A stretch of DNA of 64,000 nt from NCBI GenBank assembly GCA_021521415.1, contig JAIQDT010005779.1:1-64000 (forward strand), written 5' to 3'. A program made the position numbers and the translations under genes. Below are positions 31,173-42,902 of this stretch, in pieces. The notes beneath the pieces were generated by a model that saw only the letters and a list, made by a program, of their open reading frames with translations, was not told the DNA's origin and searched no databases. Every line of letters begins with the position of its first letter. Position 1 is the stretch's first letter. Source of the DNA: Bidens hawaiensis. Lineage: Eukaryota; Streptophyta; Magnoliopsida; Asterales; Asteraceae.

Positions 31173-32666
31173 TGTAACATCCTACTTTTGGTTATAATAA
31201 TAAAATAAATTTCGCCTATTTTATAGTAGGTCGTTATCGGTTTAGATAACTAGAAAATGAGTTGGGCTAGTGTTGGGTTAAATGGATATGAGTTATGGAC
31301 TAGGGTATGAAAGAAAGAAGGAAAGACCATGGGCTAAGCCCATGATCCATAAATATATAAACCTTTAATACCCAATTTTCATTCATTTACACATATTCCA
31401 TACACCTCTCAAACACACACTTAAGCTCTCTCTCTCTCTCTCTCTCTAGTCTCTCTCTAGCCGAAACCAAGAAAGAATCTGAGCACCGACCCGAGGTAAT
31501 GATAGTTTAATATTGTATGAGCTTAACCCGTTAGATATAGTCACGAAACGACGAGCCGACACCGTTAAACCGTTTAAGTCACAAAATCCGGGTGGAATCG
31601 GGTATAAACCGAACCTATTATGAGCTTAGGGGTCACCCTAGCTCAGATATGGATCGGGACGAAAAACGGTGAAAAACGAGTTAAACCTCGTTTTTCCGAC
31701 GTGTTCGCGGTTTTCCGGCGGCGGCGCCGGAAATGTTAATACGAGGACGTCAGGGAATGTTCTGACATTCCCTGACCTAACCCTAGTTCGATACGGGAAT
31801 TTAACGAATGACAGGTGATTCGCTAGCTGGTTCGTCTATAGGAACATAACGAACTAGCTACAGTTCGTGTTCAATTCGTTAAGTTGATTCGCTGAGGAAA
31901 GAATAACGAACTCGCCTTAGTTCGCGTCTAGATTCGTTAAGGAAAAGATAACGGATTCGTTATAGTCATTCGTTAGAAAAGATAACGAATTGGATGGACC
32001 AATTCGTTACCAGGACTGGTTCGTTATGGATTGATTCGTTATAAGATCCAGTTCGCTTAATAACCAGTTCTTTAAAGGGTTCACTTCGCTGCATGGATCA
32101 GTTCGTTAAGATAACACAATTCGTTAAGAACCAAGTAACGAACCAGAATTTTTAAAGAATGACAGAATGGTCCCCGGACTTAGAAAAGAAGAATTTAATT
32201 ACAAAGAAGCCCTTGAACTGTTAAGTAGCAAATTACTTAATAATTCAAAATCTTAATGGAAAATGTGTTAAGACAGTTAATGAAAATAAAAATTTTTCCA
32301 AGCTGACCTGACAGCATAACCCCAGCCAGGGGCTCTGCCCCTTGGACCCCGCCAGGGGCTGCCGCCCCTAGAACCCCGCTGCCAGGAGCGCTGCCCCCGG
32401 ACCCCCGTTCGTTGAGGGTATTAATTAAACTAGAAAGACGATATGTGTAGTGATAGTTTATTGATACGTATAATTATTATACAGTTAGTCGTGCACAGCT
32501 CAAGAAGGGAATAACCGTAAACGGTGAACGCAACCGCATTGAGGTAAGTTTCTAGCCCCACTTCCTTGTTATGTTTTCGGGGTTGTGTGCATAATCGATG
32601 TGATAGTCAATACACTTACCTTAGGTGGTAATTGTATGCCTTGTATGATTTATGTATGACGATTGC

Positions 32667-32710
32667 TTGACTGTGCGTGAACGATCTTCGGATATTGCAT
32701 GTGCCGTCAA
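32667..32710 (+). other. 44-nt UUCG hairpin 1 (D 3' LTR)
   Basis: Inner stem ATC/GAT, loop TTCG, 123 bases after the donor, as in the 5' LTR. Confidence 0.72.
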
Positions 32711-32737
32711 GTGTTAGTTAAAGGTATGATTGATATG

Positions 32738-33929
32738 TGTCAGGTCCCCGATTTCAGCTGTATCTTACTCAAATCATGTCATAACTCACACAAATAGATG
32801 TGTTGACAAGGGAGTTAATGACGGGTTGCTATATTTAGAAAGTTCATCGTTTGTTAAAGGCGGAATCAATAACAAACATATGGTTGCTTAAAACGTATTC
32901 AAAGGTAATCAACACAAACAAGATTTACTCAAAAGATTTCCATTTATATAAATGAATCATACAAAGTGGATAATCGTTTTAGGGTTACTTGATAAGGAAG
33001 GTTTTTAGCCGTCACACATAAAATTCTTTCTTAATAAATGCGAATGTCTACCTTGTTGTGTTTTTTGTTTGTTTTTATCCAGGCGTGCCCTAAATTATTC
33101 TATTTATAGGCCTGACACCTGTGGACAACAGTCATTCCTTGTAGAAACCCTATCCGATAATACATATTCAAATTACATATTCAGAAATATTCTAAGTGTA
33201 AAACAAGTCTTCCGGGTAGGCTTTGCATCAATCTTGTCTTTCCGAGTATGCTCGGCCATCCTTCATAACTTGGTAACATAGAAGTGTGCTCGGGATCAGT
33301 TTCCGGGTAGACTTTACTTGAAGAGTATTTTACCAAGTAAAATACTCACCTGGTAGACTTCAATCTTCTTGGCTTTATCAGACTTTGCCCGACAAATCCT
33401 TACAAGCAACCTTGTTCTTCAATGGTCCTATCAACTCCTTGCCTGGAATAAGCTTATTAGCAAAGTGTGCTCGGAGGCACTTTACCTTGCTAGAGTTGAA
33501 TCCTGCCCAATGATACTTGTGATACTTCATTAAACACTGGGCATACCCGGACCATCTTTATTAATGAATACCTTGCCCGATCTCCAAATACTTGGTTTCT
33601 TGAGCTTGGTTAGCCTAAAGCTTACTCGGAAGTGAACTTTACTTGGCTATGAAAAACAACCTTCTTGATAAAGTGATCCTTGCCCGGACTTGCATATATT
33701 AGTGAACCATACCCGGTAATGCACTAGTTTGCAAACCCTGCTCGGATATTCACTAAAAAAGACTTAGTGAAGATAACCTTGCCCGATAGACAAAATATCG
33801 TGCCCGGCTAAGTAAAAGTATGCTCGGAGGTTTAAGGTGTGCCCGGATCCATACTTAGCGAATTCTGAGGAGGTTGAGAAGATTCCAATCTTCCGTCTGA
33901 TCAGTTTTATGTCAAATCTTGACTCAACA
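32738..33929 (+). repeat. Nested solo LTR inside the D 3' LTR (1192 bp)
   Basis: Same insert, same length and same ATATG duplication (32733-32737, 33930-33934) as in the 5' LTR. I noted about six base differences between the two copies by eye. Confidence 0.85.
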
Positions 33930-33997
33930 ATATGTATGATGCATGAAAGACGTATGTATGAATATGTATGATGTATGAACAAGATATGTATGAAATG

Positions 33998-34041
33998 TTG
34001 ATGGTACGTGAACGCTCTTCGGAGATTGCACATATCGTCGA
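33998..34041 (+). other. 44-nt UUCG hairpin 2 (D 3' LTR)
   Basis: Inner stem CTC/GAG, loop TTCG, internal loop AACG/ATTG. Confidence 0.7.
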
Positions 34042-34771
34042 GGAAAGTATGTAAATGACAGGTATGTTATAGTAGCGCGAATGTAGGGAACCGACCCTAA
34101 TAATGTCGGCGAATGAAGGGAACCGACCCTAATAGTATCGGCGAATGTAGGGAACCAACCCTAATAATATCGGCGAACGTAGGGAACCGACCCTAATAAT
34201 ATCAGCGAAGGTTATAGGGCGGAATGCTCTTTAAAACGCATATGTATGAATGAAAGTATCTAAGTAAGTACGAAAGAAAGAATGAAAGTACGTATGTAAG
34301 TAAGTGCGTAAGAAGATATGAAGGTATGTACCTCCGGGTGCATATGCTAGTATGTGAATGTATTGTATGTTGTATGATTAACTAGAACTCACTCAGCGTA
34401 GCTGACTTTTAGTATGCACGCAGGCTAATCGACTGAGGCAGTTGGCTTGAGGAAGACACATGGCAGGATCTGAGAGGCTGGCATCTGGAGATTTTCGTGA
34501 TGTTTGAAATGCTATGTTTTATGTTATGTTTTTGAAAGACACGTTATGGATGTTGTAATGAATGGTTGACTTTTATATTATTCCGCGAAAGTTTTTATTA
34601 ACTCTGACATCTAGAACCGCGTTTATGAGTAAATCCAACACTAAAGTAGGGCTACCGGTAACGGGGCCTTACAGTATGCAACCCTTTAACCTTCGCATAT
34701 ATTATTAGGGTATGCGACCCTTTAACCTTCGCATATATTATTAGAGTATGCAACCCTTTAACCTTCGCATA

Positions 34772-35035
34772 TGTATGTCTTAATGTTGAATGTGATATTT
34801 ATGAATGTATGCTTGACAGTACGTGAACGACCCTCGGGTATTGCACGTATTGTTAAGGCAAGTATAGTGTAGTATGTATGATATGAGTATGTGAATAAAG
34901 CTACTTCCTTATTCACATACTCATATCATACATACTACACTATACTTGCCTTAACAATACGTGCAATACCCGAGGGTCGTTCACGTACTGTCAAGCATAC
35001 ATTCATAACTATCACATTCAGCATTAAGACATACA
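34772..35035. repeat. 127-bp near-perfect inverted repeat, 10-bp loop
   Basis: Left arm 34772-34898 and right arm 34909-35035 are complementary with only about two mismatches; the loop is AGCTACTTCC. Each arm carries one 44-nt hairpin unit (34813-34856 on plus, 34951-34994 on minus). The right arm is the normal LTR order for this minus-strand LTR, so the left arm is the inverted extra copy. Confidence 0.92.
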
Positions 35036-35651
35036 CTTACCATTTAAGGTAAATGTATTAACATTCACATCGAGTATGCACACAGCCCCGAAAACATAAC
35101 AAGGAGGGCTAGAAACTCACCTGGACCTGTTTCTTTCTCCGTTTATCGTAATCCCTTTCTTTAACTGAGCTCGGCTAACTATATATGAGTTTCACGTATC
35201 AATACTCGTCCTATTGTATCATATTACTTTTTCTTAGATTTTAAGCGAACTTAATTTAAGCGGACAACATTAAGTGAACTTAGCTTTAGGTGAACTTAAC
35301 TTTAAGCGAACTTAAACATAAAGCGAACTTTAGCTTTAGGCGAACTTAAACATTAAGCGAACTTAAGCTTTAGGCGAACTTAACTTTAAGAGAACTTTAA
35401 ACATTAAGCGAACTTTAGCTTTAGGCGAACTTAACTTTAAGCGAACTTAAACATTAAGCGAACTTAGCTTTAGGCGAACTTAACTTGGCGAAGTTGCCCA
35501 GTAGCTTAACCCCCAAAATCATCCCCGTTTCATCGTGAAACTCTTGGATATGATATTAACCAAACCCGTGATCATTCCCATGGTCTTTTTCGGGTAAAAC
35601 TTGACCCAGGGAATCGTAAAGTTTGGATCTTTAGGCTTAAAACGTTCAAAA

Positions 35652-36369
35652 CTAGATCTAGGGCTTTCTTTAACGAGCCGTACATAGCCATGGGTCGTTA
35701 ATTTCATTTTAAACATCAAGTTTGCAACTTTATCACATAATAAGGTCCATTTCACTATCCTACTACGTTTCATGCAAAACCGACTTCGTTTACCCGTTCT
35801 TGTCACAAACCGAACACTACCCGTTTTACCTGAAACGAACCAACTAACCCATTTACTATCAAGTTCATTACTTTATCAATTATCATGACCCGATCAATCA
35901 TCCTACTAATTTTCATGTAAATCCATTCATGAAAAGTAAGCCTTTTTAACAAAAACGTACCTTTGAGGTTTTTGTCTGAAATCACTCGAGAGGCTCAAAA
36001 CCATATCAAACTAGATCTAGGGCTTTCTTTAACGAGCCGTACATAGCCATGGGTTCATTAAGTTCATTTTAAACATCAAGTTTGCAACTTTATCACATAA
36101 TAAGGTCCGTTTCACTATCCTACTAAGTTTCATGCAAAACCGACTTCGTTTACCCGTTCTTGTCACAAACCGAACACTACCCATTTTACCCGAAACGAAC
36201 CAACTAACCCGTTTACTATCAAGTTCATTACTTTATCAATTATCATGACCCGATCAATCATCCTACTAATTTTCATGTAAATCCGTTCATGAAAAGTAAG
36301 CCTTTTTAACAAAAACGTACCTTTGAGGTTTTTGTCTGAAATCACTCGAGAGGCTCAAAACCATATCAA
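35652..36369. repeat. 359-bp tandem duplication in the D' solo LTR
   Basis: Units 35652-36010 and 36011-36369 are near-identical (CTAGATCTAGGGCTTTC ... CCATATCAAA). The two minus-strand 60-residue frames inside are by-products of the duplication. Confidence 0.9.
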
Positions 36370-36959
36370 ACAAACTCCGATTCGAGTGATTCAAGCGGCC
36401 ACGGAACCGTCTTGTCCCTATCTACAAACCCATCAGCTCAACTTCGCTGGAAACGGCCGCTACAGTCGCCGGAATAGTGGAACAGTGACCGGAAATCTTC
36501 ATTTTGAGCTGCTACGGTTTTGCTAATAAAAACCGTACTTCCCGACCTATGATCAAAGATCTAATCGGTGGGAATCTTCAGTTATATACCGTGAACACTC
36601 AGTTAAAATTTGAGACCGATCCGACGGCTAGATCTCCGGGAATCTTTGTGTCTTTGTGGGTGGTTTTCTCAAAAACGGGAATTGGGTTAAGTGTGTGTTT
36701 TGATGGTGTAGGCTATGGTGTAGAGATGTATGAAAATGGAAAGGTTTAGAGTTTTAAGGGGTATTTATACTCCCTTAAGCCCATTGACCTTAGGCCCATC
36801 TTTCCTTTTTGGTCCATAATTAATTACATCTAACTAGCCTACTAATCCTTCCATCTTTATTATTTTTCTATTTTTCTATTAACTCAAGTAAACTTTTCCG
36901 TCTTAAATAAATAATATATTAATTATTTATTCTTGTAAATTTCGGGATGTTACAGTACA

Positions 36960-37510
36960 GTTGGCGTGTCCATGGCGTCCCATGGGTTTTACACCCAACT
37001 AGACATTTTAAAATAATAAAACACAATAAAGGGTGTAACCGTTTAGCCGATTACGTTAAACGCTTAAAGTGTCGGTCGCATGACAATTTCCACTATGACG
37101 GGGTCACACTCCCTAGTTTTAAGTGAAAAAAAGCAAAAACAAAGCTAGGAAATTCTCAATGAACTTTCCGATAATAAAAAGCAATCTAATAAAATTAAAA
37201 ATATATATATTTTTTTTAGGTTGAGGCGTAGCCTCAGAGTTATAAAAACATTTTGAGAATGAGACATAGTCTCGGGGTAAAAAAAATATTTTGAGAGTGA
37301 AGCATAGCTTCAGAATTGTGTGTGCATAACAATAAAATAAATAATTAATTAAGCACTTAAATAAGTACCTATTCTAGCTAGTAATTATGTAAGCTGTAAA
37401 TAATCAAATAGAACACATCAGGTAAACAAATAAGCAAGTATGGGGTTCCTAAGCATGTTACTAAGGCACCACTAACGACCAATCTTAAACCTTCGGATCT
37501 GATACCAATC
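36960..37510 (-). mobile_element. B(-) internal region, right part, with primer binding site
   Basis: This is the reverse complement of B(+) 9686-10190. The GATACCAATC next to the LTR (37501-37510) preceded by GGATCT is a primer binding site with one change. It abuts the solo-LTR duplication GTACA, showing the solo LTR entered this element. Confidence 0.82.
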
Positions 37511-39592
37511 TGTCACACCCCAACCTATGGCGGAAATGTCGGGGCGTGAGCTGATTGCCACAGCTCTCAAGGTACTATCATGTAATTATAAAGCGACAAT
37601 ATCTAATTAATTTATTAATTATCAAACAACATTGAATACAACAAAAATAAAGAAATCACAAATACAAAACCAACTATTCTTGTATATGTATAACATCCTA
37701 AAGTCATCTCTACGTGAACTTCAGTTTGATAAGCAATCCAAACGATATAAGCTGCAAATGCTTACAAAATATATTTGTCAACAACACATGTTGAGTGAGT
37801 AGATCACCTGTTTTGAAACAAACTGATAATATATAATAATATAGATAATAGAATAAAAGTAAGCAAAACTGTTATCTGTGAGTATAAACAATGAAAATCA
37901 TTAAGCAAGTAATGTGTGTCGGTGAAACCATTGCCAATGTGAATCGGGCTCCGGTCACTACGACGGTCGTATGATTATACTATGTGGATTAGGATGAGGA
38001 TGGGATAACAACCAATCATAAAAACAGTAAACACATAAGCATATAACAAATACCACGGAGTCATTCAATTGATACACAACACAAAGATCACAGTGTTCAT
38101 TTGAGAAATAATAGTGTAAGTAATTTGATAGTTGGTACGCAAGTGTCCCCAAAACATTTGTAAACAAGTAAAAATAGGGGAGTGATTACTCACCTGAAAA
38201 TAAGCGCCTAAGATGGAATGTAGCGCAGGTTAAGCGAGTGAACTAGACGAGTTCGGTTTGACAAGTGACCCTAAATTATATAAAGGAACTAGGTTCAATA
38301 TGAGGTTCGTATGAAATAATAGTAATCATAAGTAAACGTCGAGGGAACCTAGAATACTACCACATCTTAAATTATATTTTGGTATTCACAGTGATAATTG
38401 GTGTGTTTTAAGAATATATTTGTGTAAATATATATTCACTTGATTGTACAATAAAGATATCCTTCTTTTCCAACGTTATATGCATACTTGTGTACATATG
38501 ACAATATGTTAAGTAAGTAATATATTTACCAACCATCGAAAACCGTGCATTTTAGGACCTGGTTTGTTTCAAAAATATATAGGTAATGTTTATATTATAA
38601 TTTCTTCAAACTTACATAAAATGACAAGACTGGTGAATATTTATAATACTATATACATATGACATTAGATATATAATTTAATACCATAAAAAAGAAATGA
38701 AAAACTATTTTTTTTTTTTGAAGGCCAAGTTAATCATGAAAACCATGGTTTGGTTTATATAGAAAAGTTGTGGTAAAACAAGTATATATAAATATATTCA
38801 TGAAAGAGAGGGATGAGCTACATGGTCTAGATCCCTAATCTCTATACTTGTTTTGAATATCGTCTATGATACCTATTTGATAAAGCCCATTAACATAATC
38901 CTTAGTATTGAGAGGTTTGGTCGTATTACCATTAATTAGAACCATAAGCCAATTGGGTTGTTCATACTGCGTCCTTGATATCTGATACAGAGTAAGAGGA
39001 AAACATGGCGGCCGCTATGGCTATCTTCATCGGTAGTTGTATGTCGTGATGGTTTTGAACAGAGGTGCAACGGCTTAGATCGGAAAACAAAAGAGACGTC
39101 GACGGCGATGTCCGGTGTTCAAAAACAACACAGAGAGATATGGGGTGTAACAATGCTTTGTATGGTCTTTCACGAATTTTCTTTTTAATGGAAGAATTTC
39201 ATTAATGCCAAATTTAATGTCAATAACTAACCTATTAAAGCTATATTGTAATTGTAGTTGTCGGTTACTATGGGGAAAGGTTGTCAAAAAAAACCACGAT
39301 TTCATTTCCAAATTTTCAATAAGTTTCCCTCTAGTGTTGGTAATAAGAAAATTGCATGTTGAGCTTTCTATAATTTAATTCAATTACTCACCATTTTATT
39401 ATTCAAAATCATTTAATTATGTTTATTTACCCAAAACGTTTATTATTTGTTGATATCATCTATATCAATTCCGATGAAAGAAATTTGTCCGAATCCAAAC
39501 ACAATAATTTGTTTATTATAGATTAAATTACCAAAAACGAGGGTCGGTTATTAAACATTAATAAATTAAACGAAAAAACCCGAGTTGTTACA
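37511..39592 (-). repeat. B-family 5' LTR, minus strand, complete (2082 bp)
   Basis: On the minus strand it starts TGTAACAACTCGGG (39592) and ends GGTGTGACA (37511). The splice donor is conserved (ACTCAC at 38188-38193), followed on the minus strand by a CCCC...GGGG pairing. No gene is supported inside it. Confidence 0.88.
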
Positions 39593-39710
39593 TTATCCCC
39601 TACTTTTTGGAAATGTTGTCCCGAAATTAGAGAATACTAAAACAACTTTAGTATTTAAAATGGATAAATTTCGAGAAAGTAAAAAAAAAATTGCAAAATA
39701 AAGTTTAAAA
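39593..39710 (-). mobile_element. B-type polypurine end, truncated
   Basis: On the minus strand CTAATTTCGGGACAAC ... GTAGGGGATAA abuts the LTR start at 39592. So this LTR has internal-end sequence at its 5' side too. It is cut after about 120 bases by C-family sequence in the opposite orientation. Confidence 0.6.
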
Positions 39711-40065
39711 TATATCTAAATAATTTTGGGTGCACACTTAATTATCGAAATCCCCGTATGGAAGCCATGGTAAGTATGGTTGTGTGCGATAAATCAGACC
39801 CGAGGATGATGGCCGAAAAACGATAAAAAAATGTGAAATCATGATAAGGGCATGGTGGATACGCCGCTGGTACATCTTATATATAAGTGCCTTTATTATG
39901 TTTCTCATTTGTAAAGTTTTTCAAATCATGCAATGATTTGACATTATTCTTTGCTAAAAATAAATTCATGCAATTGTTTTATCAAGAGCGATGTTCGTTA
40001 ATAATTACCTTTTTCTTTGATTTTATTTTAATTTCGGGACGAAATTTACAAAAAGTTTGGTATAC
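39711..40065 (+). mobile_element. C-family internal 3' end
   Basis: It matches 55497-55847 closely (ATAATTTTGGGTGCACAC ... TTTCGGGACGAAATTTAC) and leads into a C LTR. It is internal sequence of a C element whose body is missing to the left. Confidence 0.82.
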
Positions 40066-40432
40066 TGTGACATTCGTCAAATTCGGGCCTCGATTTTTTT
40101 TCGTGTTGTAAACTTTTATTATGTAAACCCGACTCAACATTTTTGTTTCCTTCTTTAATTATTATATAATATTATTATATACCTCGATCATCAATAAATC
40201 GATGTTTGTCATGTTATAGTGTCGTTATGAAAAAACACAAGGGGTAATATTTGTCATTTTCGAATCTATATTATCATTTCTTAAGTTTAAAATCTTTTCA
40301 TAAAATATGTCAAACTTGGAGGGCCTTTATCTAAATATGTAATATATATAGATATATGAACATAGAAAAAACCCTAACCCTAACTTTATACATTCAGCCC
40401 CCCCCCCCCCAGCCGTTTTTCGGCCAGCCCGA
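40066..40432 (+). repeat. C-family LTR 1, left segment
   Basis: It starts TGTGACATTCGTCAA and contains a telo-box-like AAACCCTAACCCTAAC (about 40368-40384) and a poly-C run (40398-40410). It is interrupted by element F after CCCGA (40428-40432) and resumes at 46501. Confidence 0.88.
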
Positions 40433-42399
40433 TGTAAGGCCCCGAACCCGGTAGCCCTACTTTCGCGTCGGATTTACTCATAAACACAGTTCTTACAAAT
40501 CAGAGTTCATTAAAACTTTCGCGGAATATAAAAACTTTCTTAAAACATTTCATATCAAAACACGTCTTGTCTTAAAACATCATTTTGCCTTTCAAAATAA
40601 ACGAAACATTAAACTTAAACATCTTGAGTCTTCCGATGCCAGCCTCTTATTCAGTGCCACGTGTCTCCTCAAGCGAGATGCCTCCTCCTACTCACCTGCG
40701 TGCATACTAAAAGTCAGCTACGCTGAGTGAGTTCTAGTTAATCAAGCAACTTATCATACAACCACTACATGCATCATATACGTATCCGAAGACACGTAGT
40801 CCACTATCTAACCTGCTTACCTTACCACTTAGCCTCTTATTTACACCTACCACCTTACCACTTTGCCACTTTAATAACGTATAACGTTATGCCACTTTGC
40901 CACTTTGCCACTTTAATAACGTTTAACGTTATGCCACTTTGCCACTTTCCCACTTTAATGACGTAGTCACGTATAGGCTTACCCTGCCACGTACTATCGT
41001 CATGCCACTATCACTCTTACTATACCCTTGCCACTTCTAACACGCTCTACCTCTACTTATCTACAACATGCTTCATATCATTTACATAATAAGCAAGTCA
41101 CATCATAGCATACATACACACTAATAACCACTTGGCAATCACTGTCCTTGGCGATGCGTGCAATATCCGAAGATCGTTCACGCACCAACAAGTATTATAT
41201 AATAGCTACCTCGTATAAGATCTATAGCATACACTTACCACTTAAGGTAAGTGTATTCACACTTCACATCGAGTATGCACACAGCCCCGAAATCATAACA
41301 AGGAAATGGGGCTAGAAACTCACATGAACTCTGCTTCTTCCTCCGATAGTTGTAAATCCCTTCTTTAACTGAGCTCGGCTGACTGTATAAGTTACACGTA
41401 TCAATACTCGCCTGATCTAATATGGCGGCCTAGTATTAGCTTACTTTTACTTATCGTTTATAATTTATTTTCTAATCGAACTCGACTTTAGGCGAAGTTA
41501 AACCTTAGGCGAACTTAGCTTTAGGCGAAGTTAAACCTTAAGCGAACTTAGCTTTAGGCGAAGTTAACCCTTAGGCGAACTTAGCTTTAGGCGAAGTTGT
41601 CATCAGGCGAACTTAGCTTTTAGGCGAAGTTGTCATCAGGCGAACTTAGCTTGCAGGCGAAGTTCATCAGGCGAACTTAGCTTGCAGGTGAAGTTGTCGG
41701 CTGCAGCTACTGTTCGTCCTTAATCATCTTCGTTTCTTAACCAAATAACTCGATTTAGGTATCCACGTAATCGTCTGACCAGCGCCTACAAACCCCAACC
41801 ATCAAATCGGCCTAACATCGATGTTTAAGGGGTGCGATTTAGGCATATAGGTTACGGGTTCTTTTAGGTTAACAATTAACCTATCAAATGCTAATCAATT
41901 CCAGTAATATTTGTTGTTTTAGGTTCGTTTATAACAAACTAACACAGATCTATGATTTCCCAAATCAAACCGAACCTATACGAACGATTTCTAACTATAA
42001 ACGTACCTTGAACGAGTCGAACTATGAACCCGGTTAAGCCTTGATGTTGTTTTGGTCCGTCACGACGTTCCAGCACCAACAAGCTCGGGTTTTCGCCTTC
42101 GGATCTTGGTTCGGGTTATAAGATGGTGTTGTATGTGTTTTGGTGGTGTATGGAATATGTGAGAATGAGGATTAAATGGTGATTAATGGTATTTATATTT
42201 AGGGATCATGGGCTTAAGCCCATGGACTCTCCTTCCTTCTTTCATAACCCAAGTCCATAACCCATATCCATTACCCAACACTAGCCCGACCCATACCAAC
42301 TCCTACTCTATTTATTTATTTCCCGATAACCCGAGTAAACTTTCCCTCTATTATTATGTAATACAATTAATATTATTTTGGAAATTTCGGGATGTTACA
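40433..42399 (-). repeat. Element F 3' LTR (1967 bp)
   Basis: On the minus strand it starts TGTAACATCCCG (42399) and ends GGGCCTTACA (40433). It holds a perfect palindrome (42207-42224), a GCGAA(C/G)TTA array (about 41460-41700), an 11-bp hairpin (41229-41256) and a 44-nt hairpin (41148-41191). The donor is changed to AT|GTGAGT (about 41320). It is nearly identical to 44504-46495. Confidence 0.93.
41148..41191 (-). other. 44-nt UUCG hairpin (F 3' LTR)
   Basis: Minus-strand inner stem ATC/GAT, loop TTCG, and outer stem including TGCGTG pairing with CACGCA, where other copies have TACGTG/CACGTA. Confidence 0.72.
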
Positions 42400-42902
42400 A
42401 GTCTTCCCTCCTTAAAGTGGTTTCGTCCCCGAAACCTAACTTATTCCCTATAAAAGGAAAACTTCTTATATTTACACACTTTATTGAATCGCCTTTGCTT
42501 TCTGGGTTATCCCTCTTACTCCTGACTTGTAGTCATCGAGCGGTGATCATGTGTTTTAGCTATTACGGTAGCTTGTCCATGAAGCCCTCGATGTACCAAG
42601 CCTCGTATCGCCTTCCAGAGGAACCTTGTTTTATATAATAACGCTAACTCCTAAGGCGACGCTTTACCATCACACAACTATTTATCATAACCAACATGCA
42701 TTCAAGATAAATTCATAGGTCGTTCATACAAAATCACAAGAAGTCACAAGTACTTCATAACATAAAAGAAAATCATTCAAGCTTGCTAAACAAACATAGG
42801 TTCAACTGTAACATAAAACACTCTTCAACTACTAAACATAAAACAACTGTGACATGCCACTTATTCTCCGGCAACCTCCTCAGCAGCTAATAGACCATCC
42901 TT
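42400..42902 (-). mobile_element. Element F internal 3' non-coding segment
   Basis: About 500 bases between the gag stop and the LTR, with no protease, RT, RNase H or integrase. The last 40 bases (minus-strand GGTTTCGGGGACGAAACC ... AAGGAGGGAAGACT) match the polypurine end of D. The central part is AT-rich with no frame I support. Confidence 0.8.

Larger units (their letters stand above)
31173..34673 (+). repeat. Element D 3' LTR (3501 bp)
   Basis: It starts TGTAACATCC and ends GGCCTTACA, followed by the target duplication GTATG (34674-34678). It holds a palindrome (31328-31344), a perfect 12-bp hairpin (31749-31776), a TTCGTTA array (about 31790-32140), a GC-rich island (32321-32406), donor AG|GTAAGT (32544), 44-nt hairpins (32667-32710, 33998-34041), the nested solo LTR (32738-33929) and a four-unit minisatellite. 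Confidence 0.93.
34679..36954 (-). repeat. Solo LTR D' (minus strand), right segment
   Basis: It continues the LTR begun at 21667 and ends AAATTTCGGGATGTTACA (minus-strand start TGTAACATCC), followed by the duplication GTACA (36955-36959). It contains 36-base units related to the D minisatellite (34679-34770), a 127-bp inverted repeat (34772-35035) and a donor ACTCAC (about 35116). It also holds an array of GCGAACTTA/GCGAAGTTA-like units (about 35235-35490) and a 359-bp tandem duplication (35652-36369). Confidence 0.88.

Noticed and set aside
36323..36749. Two plus-strand frames after the 359-bp duplication as a host gene
   Set aside because: They lie inside the D' solo LTR, overlap each other in different frames and have no recognisable motif.
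38962..39311. Minus-strand frames around an ATGGCGGCCGC block in the B LTR as a gene 5' end
   Set aside because: The block is inside a complete LTR bounded by TG and CA. The frames are short, overlap and end without domain similarity.
42208..42638. 81- and 86-residue plus-strand frames at the F 3' LTR/internal junction
   Set aside because: They read antisense through the palindrome, LTR end and polypurine tract of F.
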